Shown here: positions 1 to 9,844 of the stretch, piece after piece
How positions within the stretch are numbered: the first letter of the stretch is position 1
Layout of the letters: each line of letters starts with the position of its first letter
NCBI GenBank assembly: GCA_016700155.1
Contig: CP065001.1
Span: 2,666,001 to 2,730,000 of the forward strand
Origin: Ignavibacteriales bacterium
GTDB lineage: Bacteria > Bacteroidota > Ignavibacteria > Ignavibacteriales > Ignavibacteriaceae
Direction of reading: 5' to 3'
Length of the DNA stretch: 64,000 bases
Translations under genes and position numbers: made by a program
Notes under the pieces: model-generated
Database searches by the model: none
Seen by the model: only the letters and a program-made list of their open reading frames with translations
What the model was told of the DNA's origin: nothing

Positions 1-1
1 T

Positions 2-1048
2 ATATTTGCCTCAATTGCAACATGGGTTATCGCAATCAGCTATGAAATAATACTATTTAATTTTATTTCTCTGCCAGCAGCCGAAGTTTTCACAAGTTCA
101 TTTTATGTGTTATCTGCTAACCTGCTTGGAATGTTTGCAAGTTATGGCATTGAGTATTATATGAGAACAGTATTTTTAAAGTCCAGCCTGCTTGAAGAAA
201 AATCAAAAGAACTGGAAAAGGAGTACCTAAGAAAAACTAATGAACTTGAATCTGCCAGACGATTACAATTATCTATGCTTCCTCAAACAATACCACAGCA
301 TCCGGAACTTGATATTGCGGTAATGATGAGTACTGCTTCTGAGATAGGCGGAGATTATTATGATTTTCATTTAAGTGATGACGGCGTACTTACTTTTGCA
401 ATCGGTGATGCAACCGGGCACGGTGCGCAGGCAGGTGCAATGGTAACAGCAATTAAATCATTATTCTCTAACTACTCGATGTGCATGGATCCTGCAGAGT
501 TTTTAAGGAAAGCAAATCATTTTTTAAGGCAGATAAATTTACCTAAACTTTATATGTCACTAGCAGTCGGGAAAATAAAAGATGGCGCTCTCCATCTTTC
601 AGCAGTCGGTCTTCCACCATTGCTACACTATTGTTCTGAAACAAAACGCATAAAAAAAATTCCAATGAAAGGTCTGCCGCTTGGCAGTGTTGGCGAGATA
701 CGGGTGCTGAAACACGAAATAAGATTAGCACCAAATGATACAATTTTACTTATGACTGACGGTTTGCCTGAACATTTCAATTCGAAGCGTGAAATGTTTG
801 GGTATGAAAGAATATATCGAATGATGGAATCATCAAGCTATAAACACGTTGATGATTTTATGAAAGAATTTAAATACAGAATTAAAAAATGGAATGAATC
901 CGATCAGCATGACGACATTACAATGATACTGATTAAGAAAAAAAGTTCGATAGTGAAGTTTAACGCTGATACTTCTTCGGGAAAAACTCAGCAAGCCTCC
1001 GGTCATTTTCCAGAAATAAATTTTGAACCTGATGCTGTTGTGATATAA
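2..1048 (+). CDS. SpoIIE/PP2C-type serine phosphatase with membrane anchor (5' end cut by window)
   Basis: The reading frame is open from base 2, so the gene begins outside the window; the GTG at 107 is only an internal codon. The visible N-terminus is hydrophobic (residues rich in I, F, L, ending near MFASYGIEYYM), consistent with the last helices of a membrane sensor domain. A short charged, probably coiled linker (EEKSKELEKEY) leads into a SpoIIE-like PP2C domain. Its metal-binding motifs are all present: GGDYYDF, GDATGHG, LMTDGLPE and HDDITM. Such enzymes dephosphorylate anti-sigma-factor antagonists in partner-switching systems; no partner (STAS or HATPase anti-sigma) is visible here, so the target is unknown. 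The C-terminal tail after the domain is polar and probably disordered. Confidence 0.85.
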   Translation: MFASIATWVIAISYEIILFNFISLPAAEVFTSSFYVLSANLLGMFASYGIEYYMRTVFLKSSLLEEKSKELEKEYLRKTNELESARRLQLSMLPQTIPQHPELDIAVMMSTASEIGGDYYDFHLSDDGVLTFAIGDATGHGAQAGAMVTAIKSLFSNYSMCMDPAEFLRKANHFLRQINLPKLYMSLAVGKIKDGALHLSAVGLPPLLHYCSETKRIKKIPMKGLPLGSVGEIRVLKHEIRLAPNDTILLMTDGLPEHFNSKREMFGYERIYRMMESSSYKHVDDFMKEFKYRIKKWNESDQHDDITMILIKKKSSIVKFNADTSSGKTQQASGHFPEINFEPDAVVI

Positions 1049-1120
1049 ATTTTTCTTACGATGCTTATTCCAAATGGTATGTATTTAATATAATTTTAGA
1101 ATAACTAATAAGAGAAATTT

Positions 1121-1528
1121 ATGTTTATCACATTGCTGCTTGTAACATTTGGTATAGCCTTACTTGTTTCCTTCCTCCTCGTCAAAATTTTCACTTCACC
1201 GATCAATAAAATCCTTGAGCGGATAATCGCTGATACAATAAGCATCGCGTGGTCAAAGTATCTTCGCTTTGCTATGTATGTAACAGGCATTTCAAGCGGG
1301 GTAAGGATATGGCAGCTTGAAGTATATATAACACCGGAAGACGGAACATCTGTCCGCGCTTTGACTTCAGAAAGATGGATACTGGAAGTCTACCGCACAA
1401 TCATAGAAACCATGCAGGGAATTGCCTGGATGCTGCTGGTATTCTTTATTTTTGCACTTATCGCATTTGTAATAGTCAGAGTCTTTGAGCTTAAAAGAAA
1501 ACTAAAAGATGAGAAAGTATCTGACTAA
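1121..1528 (+). CDS. Small two-helix membrane protein of unknown function
   Basis: A 135-residue protein with a hydrophobic helix at about residues 2-22 and a second at about 96-118, ending in a charged cytoplasmic-type tail (LKRKLKDEK). The middle section contains a short beta-like stretch (IWQLEVYITPEDG). I do not recognise a family. An AGAG sequence lies just upstream of the ATG. It follows the phosphatase gene by 72 bp on the same strand, so co-transcription is plausible. Its stop is separated by 3 bp from the stop of the convergent macroglobulin gene. Confidence 0.6.
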   Translation: MFITLLLVTFGIALLVSFLLVKIFTSPINKILERIIADTISIAWSKYLRFAMYVTGISSGVRIWQLEVYITPEDGTSVRALTSERWILEVYRTIIETMQGIAWMLLVFFIFALIAFVIVRVFELKRKLKDEKVSD

Positions 1529-1531
1529 TAT

Positions 1532-4500
1532 TTACTCAACAATTACCCGTATACCTTCTGAGTGACTTGAAAACTCAGGTGCATACATACATTGAAGAGT
1601 GGTAATCCCATTTGAGAAATCTCCTTTATGATTTACTCTTAACGGATACTCAAATACATAAGTACCTTTTGGCATTCGTTCAATAAAGAAGTTTGTGGCA
1701 AAATCTCTTGTGTTTTCATAATGCCAAAGTCCATCCTGGTATTTATGTGTCGATAAAACATTAATAGGTTCAAACCCTGATGCGCGCATATCTTTTAGAT
1801 GAACATATTCCATATCCCTGTCAACACGTATTTCAATTCTTACAATTATTTTATCACCGGGTTTTAATTTAGTTGACTCATCAACAGGAGTAATTTTCTT
1901 TCCGGCTTCTGAATCAAGTTCAAGAAATAGTTTTTTATTTACTTTAAGTTTTGTATCTGCCTGCGTTATCTTATCAAGCTGCTCAAAATATTGCCAGTAT
2001 AATGAGCCCCAGGCAACTACATCGTTATTATTCGTCACGGTTACATTTGACATCTCAGGTTTTATCTCATCACCTTTCCACGAAGTTTTGAAATATCCTG
2101 TCCCATCTTCAATGTGAATGTCAGGATTATTCTCAAGCAATAATTTTTCTCCGCCAATTATTATATCCGGTAATTTAGTTTCTGCAAGCCAGTCTGATCC
2201 TCTCAACAAAAGTGCATAACAAGCTTCGGCAGTTGCTTTGGTTGTCTTCCAATCCTGTACCTGTTTTTGTTTCAACAGCCAGGTTTTCATCTGATCGACT
2301 GAGTTTTGATCGTTCGTAATTTCATTGAAAGCTTCAATCAACAGTGCCTGCGATTCAATTGGTGATTCGTACCAGTACCATCCGTATTCCTGTTTGAAGT
2401 ACATCCCCATTTCATCATTGTACACTGCGTTCTCTAAAATAGATTTAATAATATCCTTTGAAGTTTGTACTTCATTAAACCTGTATAAAGCAAGCGCGAT
2501 CATTCCCTGCATATACTTGTTATTTGGCAGCCAGTATTTGACTGCCTGTGATTTCCAGTACTCAAATGCATCCTTATGCTGATCCATAACAGGAAGATCA
2601 ATAAAATAACTTCTTCCATATAAGTACTGAATAATTATCTGGGTTAAATTATCCGCACTCAACATGAACTTGTACTTTTTAAGATTCATATAGTACTCAT
2701 GCATTCTTGCATCAGTATAATAAACTGCTTTTCTTACCATCTCCCACGTGGATGGATTCTGGCGGAAATTTTTAATTCCAAGCTTATCCAGATGTCCCAT
2801 TCCTGAAACAATATATTGGGTGATATACCAGCTATCCGGACACCCCTTAAACCAGGACCAGCCTCCGTTTGAATACTGATTTAGTTTTAAAATCTGCTCA
2901 GCTTTGGTTTTTTCTGCAGACATTTTATTAAGATCAAACAGTAATGCAATTCTTTTTTTCCGTTCAGATTCATTTTGCGCATGAAGCACCCAGGGTGTTT
3001 CTTCAAGTAGAATATTTTTTAGCTCCTGGTTCTTCTCAAGGTTAGAAAGTAAAGCATCTTTATCAATCGTCTCCCACGATTTAAAAACTTCTTTAATCTT
3101 AGGATCAGTATTAACAATGTGCGAAGCAATACTGTTTGCATAATACTTGCTGAATGTTTGTTCATTGCATTCATACGGGTATTCCATAAGATATGGAAGT
3201 GCCTGAATTGCATACCAAGCAGGGTTTGAAGTGAACTCCAGTGACAAATTATAATTCTGTAATGTTGATGAAGTATTATTCTTCATTTTTTCCAGTACGA
3301 ATGTTTTAGTCTCTTTTCCTTTAACCGGTAAAGGCAGTGTTTCTGTAACTAACATCCTGTTTGGTATTATTGGTAAGGAATTTTCTTCGCCGTCAGAAAA
3401 GTCCCCCGACTTTGCGAGCACACGATATACTATTGCATCAGTTTTTCCAACGGGAATTTTTAGTTTCCATTCCAAACCCTTACTCATTGCTGAATCAACA
3501 TTGAACGATTTTATGTTATCAACATTCCCGAATACATTGTCAACCGGCTGCATAGTAAATGCGTCAAACAATTGAAGAGTTGCTGCCCCGGTTATATTAC
3601 CTTTAGCGAGATTTGTTACTCTGGCTGTGAAAAATATTTCATCCCCTTCTCTTAAAAACCTTGGCGGGTGAGGCAGAACCATTAAATCCTTTTGAGTGAT
3701 AGCTTCTGCGGTGACGAACTTATTTCGCATATCCTTGGTATGTGCAAACGCCATAAACTTCCATCGGGTTAGTGCTTCGGGAGATGTGAATGATATTATT
3801 ACTTCGCCATCTTCATTTGTTCTTAATTCAGGATAGAAGAACGCAGTTTCATTCAGATTTGTTCTTACTTTTATATTATCAAAATTTGCTTCCGGTGGAG
3901 GTGGTGGTATGATACCTGTCTGCGAGGAAACAACTGAACTTACTCCTCTAACGGGAAGGTTTTCAATTTCATCAGCAACAATTATTGAACTTGCGTTGGT
4001 GACATTTTTGTTAATCTCTCCTCTCGCCCCTCTGACATAAATTTCATCAAGATCTTCAGATGATTTAAGATAACCACTGTCATCAACCTTTATTAAAGAT
4101 ACTTTTCCTTTTTTCTTTTTCTTCTTCGGGATGTCAACATATAAGTACCTGTTTTTGTAGTCGAATCCGTCAAAAGAAAAGCCAAAGCGATTAAGTGTCG
4201 GATATGGAATTACCAGGTTTAACGTAAATGGTTCATTAAAATTCTTTTGATAGAGAAATGAGTTTATTTTGGTAAATGAATTATTGCTTCGCCATTCAAG
4301 AATCGAATAATAAGTCCTGAAATAGTGTGAGCCCCAGTTGTGAGAAGTGAATTTATCCAGGGACATATCATACATTGATGCTAAAACTTCAGCAGAGACC
4401 TCATCTCCATCTGCATCACTGATTTTTAATTTCCACTCTTCAGGTTTACCGGGAATCATTTTATTCCTGAATGTTTCAAATGAGATGTTCAAATTTTTAT

Positions 4501-7500
4501 TTGTCCATGGCACAAAAACAGTATTTGAGAATTGATGGAATTCGTTATCTGCTGTAAACCAGAATTGAACTGCAATATTTCCACGGTGTTCTTCTTCAAT
4601 TTTAATTTCAATTTCTTTCTGTTCATCATTTAAGAGTATTTTGTCACTCTCAAGGATGATTCCATTTTGTTCAAGCTCATAGTAAACATTAACATTATTA
4701 AGTGCAGAACCAAAATAAAAAGCAGCAGTTTCACCTGGTTCATATTGTCTGTTATCAAAATAAAACCAGGATGCTTCTCTTAATGGAATTTTTTCGGAGT
4801 CCGGATTAAATAGTGTAAAGTATTTGTTTAACTTAATCGGTGTTCCGTTCTTATCATTTGCAGACAGAATCAGTTCATATTTTCCGGGCTTCCAGTTTTC
4901 AATGTTATCAAAATTAATCTTCGAATTTTCTTTGGTCAGAAAACTACTTTCAAAAACTATTAATTCTTTTTCCCAGTTATAAAATTCAGCTTCATCACTA
5001 TAAGAATCATTATCGAATGTACTATAATATTCATCCTTTGAATAAATATAAGTATCCGGTTTCTCCCACAATCTTTTTCTGAAAATTCTTTCGGGAGTTT
5101 TTAATTTATAAACTTCCACCTTCACCGTTGCGGGTTCAAATGTACCATTCAGATTTTTTGTTGATACTCCGCATTCTGAGTTACTTTCCTGATTTATTAT
5201 TTCCGGCAGCTCCACATCAGCCATCAATGATATATATCCGGCAATTACATTTGTTTGTGCTGAATGTGTTTCTCCGGTTACATCCACTACATCAGCAGTA
5301 ATGGAAAAACTGAATTCCGGATTGGTTTCTCGAAGAATTGCTAAGTCAGGTACAGTTTCAAACTCTATTGTATAACGACCTTCAGCATCTGTTTTTGTAA
5401 TGCCATTAATAATTTCAGTAGCGGGTCTGTTACTTCTGCACCAGATATAATAGTTTCTCCACCTCCAACTGTAATATGGAAATGAAGTATTTCTTACAAC
5501 CCTGTATTTGACTTCAACATCATTAAGATTTGCCCCGGAAAATGTTTGTGCGACACCTGTTACTTTTACTTTATCATTTAACGAATAACTTCCTTTGACC
5601 GGTTCAAATTTTACTTCGAACTTTGGTCTTTTGTATTCTTCAACTCTGAATCTTGCCGCATATTTTTCATCAACCATTAAAGTGTAAAACCCACCAATCT
5701 TACCAAATGGAATAACAAACTTACCGTTAAATGTTCCGAACTCATTTGTAGTTAATGTGGTATCAGTGATCTTCTGCATGTTTGCGTCATAAAAACTTAC
5801 TACTGATGAATGATTCTCTAAAACTCCCTGTTCTTTATCACCATTCGTTTGATACATCAACCCTTTAAAATATACTGTCTGTCCGGGACGATATATTGAT
5901 CTATCTGTAAAGAACATAGACTGAGTATACGTTTTAACATACTGATCTTTAAAACGATAGTAACTGTCATAAAGATCATCGGAGGCAAACCGGTCGTTGT
6001 CTTTTAGAAAAAACAATTTAAATGGTCCTGATGATTTTTTACTTAAGTCGAATTCTGTTTCGCCATTATCGTTAGTTAATAGACTGTCAAGTAACAAGTA
6101 TCTATACTTCCTTAAAGAATCATCATAGTATTGTGAATAGACTTTAATTTTAACTCCGCCTATTGGGAGCCCTCTTTTTCTATCAAAAGTAAAAATGCTT
6201 AGCTTGCCATCGAGTAATTCACGTTTAAGAAACCCGATGTTTGTAACCCAGGTCCGTGCATAGGCGATTGCATTCTTTTCAACTACAAAATTGTTGTCAG
6301 TCGCAGCCAATATCATGTATCTTCCTGCTGGTAAAGCCGGAATGATTACCTCTGCTCGATGTTTTTGATAGTCGCCCGGGTTGGGCAGAACCTGAGTCCA
6401 TTCTTTCACTCTTTGATAATTAAGATAATTTTCTATTTCACGATAATATTCATAAGAAATACTTGTTAACTCTTCTGCTTCATCCAATTTGATTACTCTG
6501 AAAAAAAGTTTGTGAACATTCTTGTAGGTTATCAATGCTCTGAATGGCTGTCCTTCAATGTTTGCATTTTCAACCTGGAATTCTATTGACTTCTGAAATA
6601 TTTCTCTTTTAAGATAGTCACATTGTGTAGTGCCATAAGAATCGGGGAATGTTGAGATGATACTGTCGCAAATTTCCAACGCGCGTTTGGTGTCCCATTT
6701 ATGCTGGTCAGATGCAGATGCATCATATTTTGCACCTTCTTCTTTATAGTACTTTGCTATGTTGTACCAGATTATCGATGAATGAGGAATTCCCGCAAAT
6801 CGTAATGACATATTCTGCAGTGAAGCAAAGTAATAGGTTCTTTTACTTGTGTATACACTATTTCGTAAAACAAAATTTAATCTTGCTACATCAATATCTA
6901 ATAGTGCTTCCCTATTGCCAGTGGCAAGATGAAATTGAATTAGGTCCTGGTATAATTTTATGGCATAATACTTAAGTGATAGCGAGTCCTGTGTACTATA
7001 ATTTATTTTGATGAATTCTTCCGCATCGGAAAAATCATCCGGGCTATTAAGTATGAATTTATAAACAGGTTGTGTTAAAGAAGATTCTTCATTATTAAAA
7101 AATATAAGTGCTTCGTGTGCAAGCACATCATACAGGGTCGGACGAAGATTTGAATACTGAGTATCGCTGTAGTCCAGAATATCTTCAAAAGTAAGTACAG
7201 GAATTTTTTGAAGCTTTTCTTTTTCACTGATTGCTTCCAGGTAAAGCCTGGTAATTTCTTTAACAATCCGATTAAGATCCCAGGTTAAGAAATCTTCATT
7301 ATCAAAGTTTACTGTTTCGGTTCGTTGTTGATATTTATAGCGATTGTTCCTGTAATATTGCCAGTACATATCAGCAAGAATTGATTTGAGAATAGCTTTA
7401 GATGGAAATTCAGAATCGCTGATCTCTTTCTTTACATCATTAACAATTTTAACCTGGCTGTTTTCTTCAGTGTAATTTGCAAATTTAAGCTTGTACAAAA

Positions 7501-7756
7501 CTGATTTGATAAATTGTGGATGTACATTTTCTTTTTTTGATCGTTTATAAATCTTTTCAACTATTTCCAGGGCTGAGCGCGATAACCCTGACTGTTCAAG
7601 AGAATCTACCTTCTCCCATAATCCGTCATAATCCGTTTTCTGCGGCTTTTTTATACTATATACACTCTTTGTGTTTGTGAAATCAAGTTGTGAGCTAAAT
7701 GTGAATGAAAAGAAAATTACCGGAAGGACGACGATGAGTATTCTTTTAAACCGCAT
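1532..7756 (-). CDS. Alpha-2-macroglobulin family protein with thioester motif
   Basis: A 2074-residue exported protein. Residues 1-22 form a signal peptide (MRFKRILIVVLPVIFF). The first ~500 residues are largely helical; macroglobulin beta-domains follow, with the MG2 signature TDRSIYRPGQTVYFKG near residues 612-630. The A2M core motif (RTNEDGEVIISFTSPEALTRWKF, split over ~1310-1335) precedes an alpha-alpha barrel domain bearing the thioester motif CNEQ (Cys1530, Gln1533), so a reactive protease-trapping bond can form. A C-terminal receptor-like domain follows. Bacterial A2Ms are thought to trap proteases in the periplasm or at the surface. In Bacteroidota many are very long like this one. 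A stretch at ~1235-1280 resembles a TonB receptor plug (see findings). The partner PBP1C gene found beside A2M genes in proteobacteria is absent. Confidence 0.9.
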   Translation of the reverse strand: MRFKRILIVVLPVIFFSFTFSSQLDFTNTKSVYSIKKPQKTDYDGLWEKVDSLEQSGLSRSALEIVEKIYKRSKKENVHPQFIKSVLYKLKFANYTEENSQVKIVNDVKKEISDSEFPSKAILKSILADMYWQYYRNNRYKYQQRTETVNFDNEDFLTWDLNRIVKEITRLYLEAISEKEKLQKIPVLTFEDILDYSDTQYSNLRPTLYDVLAHEALIFFNNEESSLTQPVYKFILNSPDDFSDAEEFIKINYSTQDSLSLKYYAIKLYQDLIQFHLATGNREALLDIDVARLNFVLRNSVYTSKRTYYFASLQNMSLRFAGIPHSSIIWYNIAKYYKEEGAKYDASASDQHKWDTKRALEICDSIISTFPDSYGTTQCDYLKREIFQKSIEFQVENANIEGQPFRALITYKNVHKLFFRVIKLDEAEELTSISYEYYREIENYLNYQRVKEWTQVLPNPGDYQKHRAEVIIPALPAGRYMILAATDNNFVVEKNAIAYARTWVTNIGFLKRELLDGKLSIFTFDRKRGLPIGGVKIKVYSQYYDDSLRKYRYLLLDSLLTNDNGETEFDLSKKSSGPFKLFFLKDNDRFASDDLYDSYYRFKDQYVKTYTQSMFFTDRSIYRPGQTVYFKGLMYQTNGDKEQGVLENHSSVVSFYDANMQKITDTTLTTNEFGTFNGKFVIPFGKIGGFYTLMVDEKYAARFRVEEYKRPKFEVKFEPVKGSYSLNDKVKVTGVAQTFSGANLNDVEVKYRVVRNTSFPYYSWRWRNYYIWCRSNRPATEIINGITKTDAEGRYTIEFETVPDLAILRETNPEFSFSITADVVDVTGETHSAQTNVIAGYISLMADVELPEIINQESNSECGVSTKNLNGTFEPATVKVEVYKLKTPERIFRKRLWEKPDTYIYSKDEYYSTFDNDSYSDEAEFYNWEKELIVFESSFLTKENSKINFDNIENWKPGKYELILSANDKNGTPIKLNKYFTLFNPDSEKIPLREASWFYFDNRQYEPGETAAFYFGSALNNVNVYYELEQNGIILESDKILLNDEQKEIEIKIEEEHRGNIAVQFWFTADNEFHQFSNTVFVPWTNKNLNISFETFRNKMIPGKPEEWKLKISDADGDEVSAEVLASMYDMSLDKFTSHNWGSHYFRTYYSILEWRSNNSFTKINSFLYQKNFNEPFTLNLVIPYPTLNRFGFSFDGFDYKNRYLYVDIPKKKKKKGKVSLIKVDDSGYLKSSEDLDEIYVRGARGEINKNVTNASSIIVADEIENLPVRGVSSVVSSQTGIIPPPPPEANFDNIKVRTNLNETAFFYPELRTNEDGEVIISFTSPEALTRWKFMAFAHTKDMRNKFVTAEAITQKDLMVLPHPPRFLREGDEIFFTARVTNLAKGNITGAATLQLFDAFTMQPVDNVFGNVDNIKSFNVDSAMSKGLEWKLKIPVGKTDAIVYRVLAKSGDFSDGEENSLPIIPNRMLVTETLPLPVKGKETKTFVLEKMKNNTSSTLQNYNLSLEFTSNPAWYAIQALPYLMEYPYECNEQTFSKYYANSIASHIVNTDPKIKEVFKSWETIDKDALLSNLEKNQELKNILLEETPWVLHAQNESERKKRIALLFDLNKMSAEKTKAEQILKLNQYSNGGWSWFKGCPDSWYITQYIVSGMGHLDKLGIKNFRQNPSTWEMVRKAVYYTDARMHEYYMNLKKYKFMLSADNLTQIIIQYLYGRSYFIDLPVMDQHKDAFEYWKSQAVKYWLPNNKYMQGMIALALYRFNEVQTSKDIIKSILENAVYNDEMGMYFKQEYGWYWYESPIESQALLIEAFNEITNDQNSVDQMKTWLLKQKQVQDWKTTKATAEACYALLLRGSDWLAETKLPDIIIGGEKLLLENNPDIHIEDGTGYFKTSWKGDEIKPEMSNVTVTNNNDVVAWGSLYWQYFEQLDKITQADTKLKVNKKLFLELDSEAGKKITPVDESTKLKPGDKIIVRIEIRVDRDMEYVHLKDMRASGFEPINVLSTHKYQDGLWHYENTRDFATNFFIERMPKGTYVFEYPLRVNHKGDFSNGITTLQCMYAPEFSSHSEGIRVIVE

Positions 7757-7828
7757 ACTTCTCTCCCTATTTATTACCCGTGTATTATATAAATTCCGCT
7801 AATAACATGAGCGGAAAGTTCAGTAAAG

Positions 7829-8542
7829 TCAAGCCCTGATTAAAGCAATCATTTCTTTAACCGCCTCATTCATTCCAACAAAAACTGCGCGGGCTACAAC
7901 AGCCTGACCAATACTTACTTCATCTATATCAGTAAGTTCGCGAAAAATTTTGATGTTGGAATAATTAAGTCCATGCCCGGCATTTACACCAAGCCCGAGC
8001 TTTTTTGCATGCTTTGAAGCAACCCTGATTTTTTCAAGTTCATCAAATTGTTCTTCTTCTGATAATGCATTTGCAAAAACTCCGGTGTGAATTTCTATAT
8101 AATCACTTTCAATCTCTGCTGCTGCGTCTATCTGGTTTATTTCAGGTTCAATAAAAAGTGATATTTCTATTTCATGCTTATGAAGTTGTTTTATTGTATC
8201 AGAAAGAAGCTGAATGTTATCAAGAACATTTATTCCGCCTTCAGTAGTTAGTTCTAATCTTTTTTCCGGAACTATTGTGGCGAGTTCAGGTCCAACATCA
8301 CATGCAATTTTTATAATCTCTTCAGTTGCTGCCATTTCAAGATCAAGTTTTGTTGTGATGAGTTCACGCAGCAATCTTAAATCTCTTTCATTAATATGTC
8401 TTCTGTCTTCCCTGAGATGAACAACAATTCCATCAACACCCGCCTGCTCTGCTATAAGTGCGGCAGTAACAGGATCAGGCTGCATTTCTCCTCTTGCATT
8501 CCTTAATGTTGCTATGTGATCAACGTTCAATGCGAATCTCAT
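7829..8542 (-). CDS. pdxJ: Pyridoxine 5'-phosphate synthase
   Basis: A full-length 237-residue PdxJ. It condenses 1-deoxy-D-xylulose 5-phosphate with 3-amino-2-oxopropyl phosphate to give pyridoxine 5'-phosphate, the last step of DXP-dependent vitamin B6 synthesis, as a cytosolic TIM barrel. Family signatures seen: LNVDHIATLRNARG at the N-terminus, VHLREDRRHI, the catalytic-Glu region DLEMAATEEI, LFIEPE, HTGVFA, GLGVNAGHGLNY, and the C-terminal IGQAVVARAVFVGM. It sits 8 bp downstream of the CPBP protease gene on the same strand. No other B6 genes are in the window. Confidence 0.97.
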   Translation of the reverse strand: MRFALNVDHIATLRNARGEMQPDPVTAALIAEQAGVDGIVVHLREDRRHINERDLRLLRELITTKLDLEMAATEEIIKIACDVGPELATIVPEKRLELTTEGGINVLDNIQLLSDTIKQLHKHEIEISLFIEPEINQIDAAAEIESDYIEIHTGVFANALSEEEQFDELEKIRVASKHAKKLGLGVNAGHGLNYSNIKIFRELTDIDEVSIGQAVVARAVFVGMNEAVKEMIALIRA

Positions 8543-8549
8543 TTTATCC

Positions 8550-9356
8550 TCAGAAAATTTTTGAAAGAATATTAATGAATGAACTTATCCCGATTCCATA
8601 ATCATCAGCTCTGAATCTTAATGATGAAAATAAATCGATACTAAAAATTACACTCATATGAACTATAACACAATACAGAAATGATCTTGTTCGTAATGCG
8701 AGTATCCCTAATGCAATTCCCGCGATGATTGAGCCGAATGTTTCCGGTGCAGGTTTGCCATTGTGCAAAATCAGGAATGGTATCATCTGAATCAAAACGG
8801 AGTAGTATCCAAATTTCGGCTCAAGTCCGAAAAGCATGAATCCTCGCCAGATAAACTCCCACGAAAACATATACATCAGCATTCCTGCTTCGAAGATGAG
8901 GAAAATTTCCCAGCTAGATTTTGCTGATGGCAAATGAGGATATGTTTTACTGAATTCCGGGAGAGATGAAGCAATCCAGACTAACGGAAGCATTATTACT
9001 AAAAATAAAAATGTAATCTTTAGTCCAATCTTATAATCACCCGGAATGAATCCGTAATCTTTTATTTTCTCTTTCAGAAAAAGTTTGATGATGATTAAAG
9101 GGAGTACAAAAAAAGTAAAGAAGTCGCCAATGAACCAGTAAAGGTATTCAATCAAATAAACATGTTGATGAAACTGGTAATCACTGAACAGGTTTGCTCT
9201 GAAAAATTTTCTGGATGTGAAATACCATGATACTGTTTGAAGAATTGCGACAGAAAGAAAGACTATCACAACCTTCCTATCCAGTTGTTTTATGATCAGC
9301 CAGAGTTTTTTTAATTCATTTTTCATTTTTTTGAACTTTTTACGTAGAGGCATCAT
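8550..9356 (-). CDS. CPBP (CAAX/Abi-type) intramembrane metalloprotease
   Basis: A multi-pass membrane protein with the C-terminal CPBP domain. The first glutamate/arginine motif appears as WEFIWRG rather than the commoner EExxxR. Histidines follow in FLILHNGKP and in YCVIVHMS, the expected metal-ligand positions. Members cleave prenylated or other membrane substrates or act in bacteriocin immunity; the substrate here is unknown. The open frame reaches 9443, but the first residues (MSVEDVKSLGLSH) look non-native. I place the start at the ATG at 9356, preceded by AAGG with 6-base spacing; ATG 9353 and ATG 9326 (MKNELKK) are alternatives. It is divergent from groES and shares its upstream region. 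Confidence 0.82.
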   Translation of the reverse strand: MMPLRKKFKKMKNELKKLWLIIKQLDRKVVIVFLSVAILQTVSWYFTSRKFFRANLFSDYQFHQHVYLIEYLYWFIGDFFTFFVLPLIIIKLFLKEKIKDYGFIPGDYKIGLKITFLFLVIMLPLVWIASSLPEFSKTYPHLPSAKSSWEIFLIFEAGMLMYMFSWEFIWRGFMLFGLEPKFGYYSVLIQMIPFLILHNGKPAPETFGSIIAGIALGILALRTRSFLYCVIVHMSVIFSIDLFSSLRFRADDYGIGISSFINILSKIF

Positions 9357-9423
9357 ACATTGCCTTAACATCTGTAAATATAAGCAAAATAAGACGTTAA
9401 AGATATGAGACAATCCCAGGGAC

Positions 9424-9452
9424 TTGACATCTTCCACTGACAATATTAAATT
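9424..9452 (+). promoter_or_regulatory. Candidate groESL promoter (-35 TTGACA)
   Basis: A TTGACA hexamer at 9424-9429 lies 17 bp from TAAATT (9447-9452), a plausible -35/-10 pair placed directly before and touching the CIRCE operator. The -35 is a perfect sigma-70 match and the -10 is weak. The position relative to CIRCE supports it, but promoter rules in this lineage are uncertain. Confidence 0.4.
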
Positions 9453-9477
9453 AGCACTCGCTTTTTAAGAGTGCTAA
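9451..9477 (+). promoter_or_regulatory. CIRCE operator (HrcA binding site)
   Basis: TTAGCACTC at 9451-9459, a 9-base spacer, and GAGTGCTAA at 9469-9477: an exact match to the CIRCE consensus TTAGCACTC-N9-GAGTGCTAA. In known systems HrcA represses chaperone operons through this element and is released on heat stress. It lies 34 bp before the groES start. hrcA itself is not in the window. Confidence 0.97.
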
Positions 9478-9511
9478 CATTTCAAATTAAAACAATAAAA
9501 AGGAGTAAAAA

Positions 9512-9808
9512 ATGGGTAAACTAAAGTTAAATCCATTAGCTGACAGGGTTATTGTAAAACCAAATGAAGCTGAAGAAAAAACCAAGGGCGGAATCATCCT
9601 TCCAGATACTGCTAAAGAAAAACCGGTTGAAGGAACCGTAGTTGCTGCCGGTTCTGGTAAAGTTGCCGATGATGGAAAACAGGTTAAGATGGAAGTAAAA
9701 GTTGGTGATAAGGTTCTGTATGGAAAATACAGCGGAACAGAAGTAACAATTGACGGCGAAGAATATCTCATCATGCGTGAGAGTGATATTTTCGCAATTA
9801 TCGGTTAA
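9512..9808 (+). CDS. groES: Co-chaperonin GroES
   Basis: A 98-residue GroES. It forms the heptameric lid of the GroEL folding chamber in the cytosol. Recognisable features are LADRVIVKP at the start, the mobile-loop segment EEKTKGGIILPD (about residues 19-30), VGDKVLYGKYSGTEV, and the C-terminal EYLIMRESDIFAIIG. A strong ribosome binding site (AGGAG, 9501-9505, spacing 6) fixes the ATG. It is first in a bicistronic operon with groEL (36 bp gap) and is controlled by the CIRCE element upstream. Confidence 0.98.
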   Translation: MGKLKLNPLADRVIVKPNEAEEKTKGGIILPDTAKEKPVEGTVVAAGSGKVADDGKQVKMEVKVGDKVLYGKYSGTEVTIDGEEYLIMRESDIFAIIG

Positions 9809-9844
9809 TAATTTTTTTTTGAATAAATCTAAAGGAGAAATAAA

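Noticed and set aside
3900..4060. Separate TonB-dependent receptor gene
   Set aside because: The plug-like motif is in frame within the macroglobulin and no beta-barrel follows.
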